From NCBI GenBank assembly GCA_021732805.1, contig JAKFUJ010000026.1, positions 1-6,582 on the forward strand: DNA of 6,582 nucleotides. Direction: 5' to 3'. The notes below the pieces were generated by a model. The model was not told the DNA's origin. It worked only from the letters and a program-made list of their open reading frames with translations, and ran no database searches. This stretch comes from Betaproteobacteria bacterium. GTDB taxonomy: Bacteria > Pseudomonadota > Gammaproteobacteria > Burkholderiales > SG8-41. Made by a program: the position numbers and the translations under genes. This document shows positions 1 to 4,984 of this stretch, piece after piece. Positions within the stretch are counted from its first letter, which is position 1. Each line of letters begins with the position of its first letter.

Positions 1-446
1 GCCATCATTCTGCTGTCGTAGATAAAACCGTGTTCGAGCAGCAACTCCACCGAATGTTGTGACAAATCCCAGCCCGGTGAGCGGTAACCGCGCGCGGTAC
101 GCCCTGTCAGCCGCCTGATGCTGTCATTGGCGCGCGCAAGCTCTGTTTGCTCTTCATCGCGTGACAGACTGACTGGCGACCGGTGCGTCCAGCCGTGATG
201 ACCGATTTCATGTCCGGCATCAAAAACCTGTTTGCACTGATCCGGGTACGTTTCCAGTGTATGACCGGGAACGAACCACGACGTCCTGATATCGTATTTC
301 CGCAGCAAATCAAGGATGCGCGGCAACGCAACGTTTGGACCGAATTCCCCGCGGGAAATCGGGGAAGGCGAGGTCATTCCCCGCGCGATCCATCCCGAGA
401 CCGCGTCAAAATCAAACGTCAGGCATGCGAGATGTCGTCGCGTCAT
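1..446 (-). CDS. Polysaccharide deacetylase (CE4/NodB fold, HpPgdA-like), partial at C-terminus
   Basis: The frame reads leftwards from ATG at 446-444 and runs off the window edge, giving 148 residues without a stop. It carries the N-terminal half of a NodB-homology domain, which removes acetyl groups from N-acetylated sugars or related amides in a metal-dependent reaction. Visible motifs are TFDFDAVSGW (residues 10-19; D12 is the likely base and D14 a metal ligand), HHGWTH (83-88; H84 and H88 are metal ligands) and GYRSPGW (120-126). The spacing D14, H84, H88 and the PISRGEFG and VPGHTLETYP segments resemble the Helicobacter pylori PgdA branch rather than classical secreted chitin deacetylases. 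No signal peptide is visible, as in that branch. The start is well fixed: an in-frame TGA at 462-464 leaves no earlier usable codon. It lies 25 bp after the cyclase stop, so cotranscription is likely. The actual substrate (peptidoglycan, exopolysaccharide, or an amide as in allantoinase-like PuuE relatives) cannot be told. Confidence 0.9.
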   Translation of the reverse strand, partial: MTRRHLACLTFDFDAVSGWIARGMTSPSPISRGEFGPNVALPRILDLLRKYDIRTSWFVPGHTLETYPDQCKQVFDAGHEIGHHGWTHRSPVSLSRDEEQTELARANDSIRRLTGRTARGYRSPGWDLSQHSVELLLEHGFIYDSRMM

Positions 447-471
447 GACGCCGGCTTCCGCTCACGCCACA

Positions 472-1464
472 TCAACGATCAGACTCGCATACGGCAGTCC
501 AAACGCCACCGGCGTCTTCAATATCGCGGATGGGCCGGTAACCCAGAAGCGCAAGTTCTTCAAGTTTTGCCGCAACGGCTTCACGCGTAGGCCCGGTCAC
601 AATACGACTGCTGCCCAAGTCGACGACCGTGCAGGCCATTACCCGAGCCTTGGGATGTTCGCAACTGGCAAGCCATTTATTGTTGACGCGGGCTATCGGC
701 GAGACTGTCGTGGCGCCCTCCGCAACCAGTCTATCCAGTGCCTCACGCACGCTGCGTTCGGTAAAGCCGGAAATAATCAGATTGGTTCCGGCATCAAACA
801 CGCTGGCCGGCTGTTTTTCCAGTTCCGGGTCCGGCTTCTCCAGCGCCAACCCGGATTTGGCCGTAACTTCCTCCACGACGCTGGCCATGAAGTCACGCCG
901 CGTCCGCAAGCGCATCTCGGTTTCAGATGTGCGAAGACCCGAGTGCGCTTCAGCAACGACCGAATAAATTTCGTGAACACGATTGTGTTTGTCCTCGCGC
1001 GTACCCTCGAAGTTGAACAACGCGCCGTATTCCCTCGACAGCCGCGACACGACTTCGTAAAACGGGCGGGATACCAGCAACTGCCCGTTTTCGGAAAAAT
1101 CCATGATCCGTTGCGCGACGTTGATGCCGTCTCCGACAATATTCACCCTGCCGTTGAGATCATTGAGCAGTCGCACCGGCCCCAGATTAATGCCAATGCG
1201 CACCGATACGTCGCTGTAATGCTCGCGCATGTCGAGCCCGACAAACAGCGCATCCTCCGGCGGCCCCAGGAACGTCACCGCGGCGCCATCTCCGGTATCC
1301 AGCACTATGCGATCCTGCTTCTCCACCGCTTCCAGGGCGCCAAACAGGATGGCGTTGAACTTGCGCTTGACGTCCAGCTGCTCGGAAACAGTCAGTCTGG
1401 AATAGTCGCGGATATCGAGAAAAATCACGCTGCAGACCAGCGTGTGGCTCGAACTGTCTGTCAT
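472..1464 (-). CDS. Class III adenylate/guanylate cyclase-domain protein with a duplicated C-terminal module
   Basis: The protein has 330 aa, no membrane segment and no signal peptide, so it is probably cytoplasmic. Residues about 8-170 form a class III nucleotide cyclase domain. FLDIRDYS gives metal ligand D17, LDTGDGAA gives metal ligand D59, VRIGINLGPV (88-97) is typical, and GDGINVAQR (111-119) holds the transition-state residues N115 and R119. Metal and transition-state residues are therefore intact, so activity is plausible. The two purine-selecting positions are unusual: L55 replaces the usual Lys and N108 replaces Asp/Thr, so ATP as substrate should not be assumed. From memory, the LDTGDGAA...FLG.PEDAL pattern recurs in betaproteobacterial cyclase-like proteins. 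Residues about 173-225 form a charged linker. Residues 230-269 and 288-327 are two similar 40-residue units of unknown function. The ATG at 1464 is the first possible start after an in-frame TGA at 1477-1479, but no clear Shine-Dalgarno sequence precedes it. It is the first gene of a probable operon with the deacetylase. Confidence 0.9.
   Translation of the reverse strand: MTDSSSHTLVCSVIFLDIRDYSRLTVSEQLDVKRKFNAILFGALEAVEKQDRIVLDTGDGAAVTFLGPPEDALFVGLDMREHYSDVSVRIGINLGPVRLLNDLNGRVNIVGDGINVAQRIMDFSENGQLLVSRPFYEVVSRLSREYGALFNFEGTREDKHNRVHEIYSVVAEAHSGLRTSETEMRLRTRRDFMASVVEEVTAKSGLALEKPDPELEKQPASVFDAGTNLIISGFTERSVREALDRLVAEGATTVSPIARVNNKWLASCEHPKARVMACTVVDLGSSRIVTGPTREAVAAKLEELALLGYRPIRDIEDAGGVWTAVCESDR
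484..603 (-). repeat. Second copy of the cyclase C-terminal module
   Basis: This encodes cyclase residues 288-327, starting IVTGPTREAV and ending WTAVCE. It aligns without gaps to residues 230-269 of the same protein, with 12 identities over 40 positions (I, G, T, V, L, L, G, I, W, A, C, E). It is a protein-level repeat; the DNA is not obviously repeated. Confidence 0.6.
658..777 (-). repeat. First copy of the cyclase C-terminal module
   Basis: This encodes cyclase residues 230-269, starting IISGFTERSV and ending WLASCE. Both copies share the pattern (I/V)(S/T)G-x-T, two spaced Leu, a Gly, an Ile and a terminal W-x-A-x-C-E. That suggests a small beta-alpha-beta-beta unit. No family is recognised. 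Confidence 0.6.
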
Positions 1465-1504
1465 GGCGGGGGTTATTCAGGAACCGGCAGGATTTCGGAA
1501 GCAA

Positions 1505-1533
1505 ATTTTAACCCAACTGGCACTGGTTTACTC
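1505..1533 (-). promoter_or_regulatory. Candidate promoter of the cyclase-deacetylase operon
   Basis: On the minus strand the hexamer TAAAAT (plus-strand ATTTTA at 1505-1510) matches the sigma-70 -10 consensus at five of six positions. It lies about 40 nt upstream of the cyclase ATG, implying a short leader of about 34 nt. The -35 position at 17-bp spacing (1528-1533) reads GAGTAA and is poor, so either an activator is needed or the call is wrong. Confidence 0.3.
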
Positions 1534-1581
1534 CGACAGATCCGGCAGAAGGCAATTACCCCCCGAACACGCTATTGGTCA

Positions 1582-1649
1582 AATTATTGAGTATTTCCAA
1601 AAACATGCCTCTGACGAGGCTGTCATGTTTTTGGGAATACTCAATAGTT
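1582..1649 (+). repeat. Long inverted repeat / hairpin, 26-bp stem
   Basis: The arms at 1582-1607 and 1624-1649 pair over 26 consecutive positions: 24 Watson-Crick pairs and two T-G mismatches (1584/1647 and 1596/1635). Both mismatches become G-U wobbles only if the plus strand is transcribed; on the minus strand they would be A-C. The 16-nt centre holds a further 4-bp stem (CCTC 1608-1611 with GAGG 1616-1619) capped by TGAC, with CTGT (1620-1623) left as a bulge. The stem is far longer than a normal intrinsic terminator. It sits between two divergent genes, where no terminator is expected. It may be a small structured RNA, a leader element, a recombination or protein-binding site, or a palindromic mobile repeat. 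Confidence 0.85.
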
Positions 1650-1696
1650 CTTTTACTGATTTTGCAGGAACAGACGGATGGACCACCAACATGTAA

Positions 1697-1744
1697 TGAC
1701 CTGAGGTCAGCAAACTGACCGGTGCAAAATCACGCACAAGGTCA
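1697..1744. promoter_or_regulatory. Cluster of TGACC/GGTCA half-sites (possible operator)
   Basis: Alternating half-sites lie at TGACC 1697-1701, GGTCA 1705-1709, TGACC 1716-1720 and GGTCA 1740-1744. The first two form a dyad with a 3-bp gap. The second and third, extended to GGTCAG and CTGACC (1705-1710, 1715-1720), form a 6-bp stem around CAAA. Repeated half-sites upstream of a promoter suggest regulator binding, but no regulator is identified and the half-sites are short. Confidence 0.35.
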
Positions 1745-1752
1745 TATCCGGG

Positions 1753-1778
1753 TTTGCGAGACTACTGATCATCGCAAA
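1753..1778. promoter_or_regulatory. 7-bp inverted repeat TTTGCGA-N12-TCGCAAA
   Basis: TTTGCGA at 1753-1759 and TCGCAAA at 1772-1778 are perfect inverted copies separated by 12 bp that include TGATCA. The centre is about 93 bp upstream of the predicted hydrolase transcription start. It could be an operator for a dimeric regulator. Confidence 0.3.
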
Positions 1779-1781
1779 ACC

Positions 1782-1796
1782 GTCCATTGGATGGAC
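1782..1796 (+). promoter_or_regulatory. Candidate LysR-type regulator box
   Basis: GTCCATTGGATGGAC is a perfect 6-bp dyad with a 3-bp centre and fits the LysR-family T-N11-A rule (T1783, A1795). Its centre lies about 70 bp upstream of the predicted start point near 1859, in the usual activator range for LysR regulators. No lysR gene is present in the window, so the cognate protein is unknown. Confidence 0.4.
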
Positions 1797-1823
1797 AGTC
1801 AACAGATGTCATGGCTTTCATGA

Positions 1824-1852
1824 TTGTCCCGTAACAAACGTGGCATTACACT
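1824..1852 (+). promoter_or_regulatory. Candidate sigma-70 promoter of the hydrolase operon
   Basis: TTGTCC (1824-1829) and TACACT (1847-1852) each match the -35 and -10 consensus at four of six positions and are separated by an ideal 17 bp. A start point near 1859 would give a leader of about 47 nt before ATG 1906. It would also place the alternative GTG at 1840 upstream of transcription. The weak hexamers fit an activator-dependent promoter. Confidence 0.35.
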
Positions 1853-1905
1853 GCAACACCCTGTCGGTCCTTTTACAAAAATTCGCAACTTCCCATGTCT
1901 CACTC

Positions 1906-3930
1906 ATGAAAACGATTACGGATTTTCCCCATCGCTGGACAGAAACAGAAGACTGCTGGATCCCCATGCCCGACGGCATAAAACTTGGCGCCAAGCTGTG
2001 GTTGCCCGATGTCGCCGCCACACGGAAGGTGCCCACCATCATCGAGGTGCTGCCGTACCGCAAACGCGACATCTATGCGCCGCGCGATGCCATGCATCAC
2101 CGTTACTTCGCCGGACACGGCTACGCCTGCATGCGCGTGGATATCCGCGGCTCCGGCGACTCCGACGGTCATCAGGGCGTGTTCGCGATGAAGCAGGAGC
2201 AGGACGACACACTGGAAGTGCTGAAATGGATCGTCGCCCAGCCGTGGAGTGACGGTCAGGTGGGCATGTTCGGCATTTCCTGGGGCGGCTTTCAGGCCAT
2301 ACAGACCGCCTACCGCGCGCCCAAGGAATTAAAAGCCATCGTGCCCTGCTCGTTTGCACCCGATCGTTATACCTACAGCCAGGTATTCCGCGGCGGCTCC
2401 TTACTGCTGCGCTCGATCCGCTGGTCGACGCAGATGTTCGGCTACAAATCGCGCCCGCCGGATCCGCAACTGGTCGGCGACAAATGGCGCTCACTGTGGA
2501 TGGAACGGCTTGAATACAATACGCCGCAGATCATCTCGGCACTGCAGCACCAGAATTACAGCGGCTACTGGAAAAGCCGCGCGATTGATTTTGATCGTAT
2601 CCGCTGTCCGTTTTACGCAGTCAGCGGTTGGGCCGACAGTTCTTATGTCGGCGCGGTCGGTGAGGCTCTGACCAAACTCAAAACACCGCGCAAAGGCCTG
2701 ATCGGCCCCTGGGGTCATCGTTTTCCCTATCTCGGTGTGCCCGGCCCGGCGATCGGTTTCCTGCAGGAGACGCTGCGCTGGTTTGATCACTGGATGCGGG
2801 GAAAGGACAAGGGCATCATGCAGGAACCGATGCTCACGGCATGGATGCCGCAGGCAGTACCGGCCAAAAACTATTACCCGGAATCGCCGGGACGCTGGAT
2901 TGCCGAACCGCAGTGGCCTTCATCGCGGATCAAAGCAAAAAAATACACACTCAACGACGGCGGGCGGTTGTCGGAACGCGCCGGTAAAACGGTAAAAATC
3001 GTCGCGCAGTCGCCGCAGACGCTGGGCCTCGACTGTGGTGAGCTGATGCCCTGGTTCCAGCATGGCGCGAGCCCGGAGATGCCTGGTGACCAGCGCGCTG
3101 ACGACGGAAAATCCATCTGTTTTGACACGGCACCGCTGACCAAAACAATCGAAATCCTCGGCACGCCCGTCGCCACGCTGACCCTGTCCGTTGATCAGCC
3201 AACTGCGTTTATCTGCATTCGCCTGTGCGATGTCGCAGCGGATGGCGCATCGACGCGTGTCACCTATGGCGTATTCAACCTGACCCACATCAACGGCGCG
3301 GACGAACCGGTGAAACTGGTGCCGGGCCGTCGTTACACGGTGCGCGTGCCGCTGGCGGATACCGGTTATTCGTTCGCCAAAGGCCGCCGCATCCGTGTCG
3401 CCGTATCCACCACCTACTGGCCGCTGATCTGGCCTTCACCGGAACCGGTTACGCTGACCTTGCATGCCGGCAAAAGCGCCATCGAACTGCCGGTGCGTCC
3501 GCCGCGCAAGGAAGATGCCAAGATCAAATTCAAAGCGGTGGAAGCCGCGCCGCCGTTCAAGCGCACGGCGCTGGCTGCCGGCGGGCGCAATCGTGTCGTG
3601 CATACCGACATGGGCAAAAACGAAACCGTGGTCGAGGTTACCGATTCCAGCGGGCGCGGCCGCTACGACGACATCGGCAACCTGATCGCCGAAGCGCGCT
3701 CCACCGAGCGTTACCGCATCGTCGAGGGCGACCCTCTGTCGTGCGAAGCTGAAGTTACCTGGAACTGGCTGTTCGAGCGCGGCGACTGGAAGGTGCGCAC
3801 GCAGATGCGCACCAAAGTTGTCTGCGATAACAACAATTTCATTGTCACTGCACGGCTCGAAGCTTATGAGGACGAACGAAAGATTTTTGAACGTGACTTC
3901 TCGGAACCTATCCGCCGCCGCGGGAATTAA
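1906..3930 (+). CDS. CocE/NonD family serine hydrolase (peptidase S15-like)
   Basis: The product has 674 aa and is a probable cytoplasmic esterase/amidase of the alpha/beta-hydrolase fold; no signal peptide is visible. Residues about 15-290 form the S15 hydrolase domain. They open with the family hallmark IPMPDGIKLGAKLWLP and contain VLPYRKRD (Y51, expected oxyanion-hole Tyr), DIRGSGDSDG (79-88), the nucleophile elbow GISWGG (S125), GWADS (acid D244) and GPWGH (base H271). The full triad and Tyr are present, as in cocaine esterase. Residues about 300-530 form the PepX C-terminal jelly-roll domain. Residues about 545-674 are an extra extension seen in longer family members. ATG 1906 is preferred because the conserved N-terminus follows directly. 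An in-frame GTG at 1840 would add 22 unconserved residues and has no better ribosome binding site; neither start has a clear Shine-Dalgarno sequence. Only 5 bp separate it from the binding-protein gene, so they are probably cotranscribed. The substrate is unknown: esters, acyl-amides or beta-lactam-type amides are all possible. Confidence 0.93.
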   Translation: MKTITDFPHRWTETEDCWIPMPDGIKLGAKLWLPDVAATRKVPTIIEVLPYRKRDIYAPRDAMHHRYFAGHGYACMRVDIRGSGDSDGHQGVFAMKQEQDDTLEVLKWIVAQPWSDGQVGMFGISWGGFQAIQTAYRAPKELKAIVPCSFAPDRYTYSQVFRGGSLLLRSIRWSTQMFGYKSRPPDPQLVGDKWRSLWMERLEYNTPQIISALQHQNYSGYWKSRAIDFDRIRCPFYAVSGWADSSYVGAVGEALTKLKTPRKGLIGPWGHRFPYLGVPGPAIGFLQETLRWFDHWMRGKDKGIMQEPMLTAWMPQAVPAKNYYPESPGRWIAEPQWPSSRIKAKKYTLNDGGRLSERAGKTVKIVAQSPQTLGLDCGELMPWFQHGASPEMPGDQRADDGKSICFDTAPLTKTIEILGTPVATLTLSVDQPTAFICIRLCDVAADGASTRVTYGVFNLTHINGADEPVKLVPGRRYTVRVPLADTGYSFAKGRRIRVAVSTTYWPLIWPSPEPVTLTLHAGKSAIELPVRPPRKEDAKIKFKAVEAAPPFKRTALAAGGRNRVVHTDMGKNETVVEVTDSSGRGRYDDIGNLIAEARSTERYRIVEGDPLSCEAEVTWNWLFERGDWKVRTQMRTKVVCDNNNFIVTARLEAYEDERKIFERDFSEPIRRRGN

Positions 3931-3935
3931 CAATT

Positions 3936-4952
3936 ATGTCAATAAAATCAATTACTTATAAACATTACTCAAAACTGCTGCCGGTATGGGCCGTTACCGC
4001 ACTGCTGGTAGTCACGGCATTGCTGCATGCCATCAGCGCCCACGCCCAAGCCTATCCGCGCCGTCCGGTCACCATCGTGGTGCCTTTCCCGCCCGGCGCC
4101 GCCACCGACTCGTTTGCGCGCGCCGCCGGCAAACGCATGGGTGAATGGTTGGGCCAGCCATTCATCATCGACAATCGCTCGGGCGCCTCCGGTCGTATCG
4201 GCACCGATTTTGTCGCGCGCGCTGCACCCGATGGCCATACCCTGCTGTGGGGAAGCTCGGGCCCGCTGGTGATCAGTCCGGTGTGGGGCGAAGGCAAACC
4301 GCCCTACGACACGCTGCGTGATTTTGCGCCGGTCAGCGTCTTTGCAAAAATTCCGTTCATCCTCGTCGTGCATCCGTCTGTTCCCGCAACCAGCCTCAAA
4401 CAACTGCTTGCCGTGGTCAAGTCGCGGCCCGGCAAACTCACCTACGCATCATCCGGCGTCGGCGGCACCTCGCACCTTGCCGGAGAATTATTCAAATCCA
4501 TGTCGAAAATCGACCTGTTGCATGTGCCGTACAAGGGCACCGCGCTGTTTGCCACCGAACTGATCGCAGGTCAGGTCGATATGGCCTTCGCCGGACCGAC
4601 GACCACATTGCCGCACCTGAAAACCGGTCGCATGCGCGGTATCGCCATTACCGGTAGCGAACGTTCGTCGCTGGTGCCGGATATTCCGACGTTGAACGAA
4701 GCCGGTGTGCCGGGTTATGAATTCACGCAATGGTATGCCCTGCTCACGCCAGCCAAAGTACCGTCCGAAATTCTTTCCACCTTGCACAGTGCGTTGCTCA
4801 AATCCATGGATGATGCTGAGGTAAAAAAACGTGTCAGCGTCGAGGGTGGTGCATTCGCGCCCGGCACGCCGGAGCAGTTCGCCGCGTTTCTCAGAACTGA
4901 ATTGGATAAAAATGCAAAAATGATCCAGGCTGCCGGACTGAAGCGCGAATAA
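3936..4952 (+). CDS. TctC/Bug-family tripartite tricarboxylate-type substrate-binding protein
   Basis: This 338-aa periplasmic receptor has a two-lobed Venus-flytrap fold that captures a small, usually carboxylated, solute. A signal peptide is clear: a basic start (residues 1-13), a hydrophobic core (about 14-34) and cleavage probably after AHA (37) or AQA (39). The mature part starts YPRRPVTIVVPFPPGAATD (40-58), the canonical Bug ligand loop with D58. It continues with IDNRSGASGRIGTDFVARAAPDG (78-100), SSGVGGTSHLAGELF (172-186), HVPYKG (196-201), GQVDMAF (212-218) and PTLNEAGVPGYE (251-262). Length is normal for the family. Start ATG 3936 follows the hydrolase stop by 5 bp. There is no strong Shine-Dalgarno, so translational coupling is likely; the first 13 codons are conspicuously AT-rich. 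No TctA/TctB membrane genes are in view. Bug proteins are often orphans that share a membrane pair or act in sensing. Confidence 0.95.
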   Translation: MSIKSITYKHYSKLLPVWAVTALLVVTALLHAISAHAQAYPRRPVTIVVPFPPGAATDSFARAAGKRMGEWLGQPFIIDNRSGASGRIGTDFVARAAPDGHTLLWGSSGPLVISPVWGEGKPPYDTLRDFAPVSVFAKIPFILVVHPSVPATSLKQLLAVVKSRPGKLTYASSGVGGTSHLAGELFKSMSKIDLLHVPYKGTALFATELIAGQVDMAFAGPTTTLPHLKTGRMRGIAITGSERSSLVPDIPTLNEAGVPGYEFTQWYALLTPAKVPSEILSTLHSALLKSMDDAEVKKRVSVEGGAFAPGTPEQFAAFLRTELDKNAKMIQAAGLKRE

Positions 4953-4984
4953 CCGATGCCGACAGGGATGCCGCTTTGCATGTC
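4953..4984. other. Convergent intergenic gap without a visible terminator
   Basis: The binding-protein stop (TAA 4950-4952) and the MFS stop (TAG, plus-strand 4985-4987) are 32 bp apart. The gap holds a short direct repeat GATGCCG but no stem followed by a T-run in either direction. Confidence 0.6.

Larger units (their letters stand above)
1465..1905. other. Divergent intergenic control region
   Basis: These 441 bp separate the leftward cyclase operon from the rightward hydrolase operon. No convincing gene is seen on either strand; short open frames here lack ribosome binding sites and recognisable products. The region is visibly more AT-rich than its flanks and is packed with inverted repeats: a very long hairpin at 1582-1649, TGACC/GGTCA half-sites at 1697-1744, a 7-bp inverted repeat at 1753-1778 and a 15-bp palindrome at 1782-1796. 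The octamer GGATGGAC occurs twice (1676-1683 and 1789-1796). Confidence 0.8.

Noticed and set aside
316..1590. Long plus-strand open frame (424 codons) across the deacetylase and cyclase genes
   Set aside because: It is antisense to two well-recognised proteins. Its translation is Arg/His/Gln-rich with no family signature, as expected of a GC-rich shadow frame.
1582..1649. Insertion-sequence remnant
   Set aside because: No transposase fragment and no visible target duplication flank the palindrome. A MITE-like origin remains possible but is not supported.
1582..1660. Hairpin 1582-1649 as a rho-independent terminator
   Set aside because: The stem is far longer than usual, the following sequence is only a broken T-rich stretch (ttctttta), and no plus-strand gene ends upstream of it in the window.
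1840..1905. GTG at 1840 as start of the hydrolase
   Set aside because: It adds 22 residues unlike the family N-terminus, has no Shine-Dalgarno and lies upstream of the predicted transcription start. ATG 1906 directly precedes the conserved region.
3436..3933. Minus-strand open frame opposite the hydrolase C-terminus
   Set aside because: Antisense shadow of the hydrolase; no recognisable domain.
4900..4950. Possible minus-strand terminator with T-runs inside the binding-protein 3' end
   Set aside because: The T-tracts exist on the minus strand, but the preceding sequence does not form a convincing stem.
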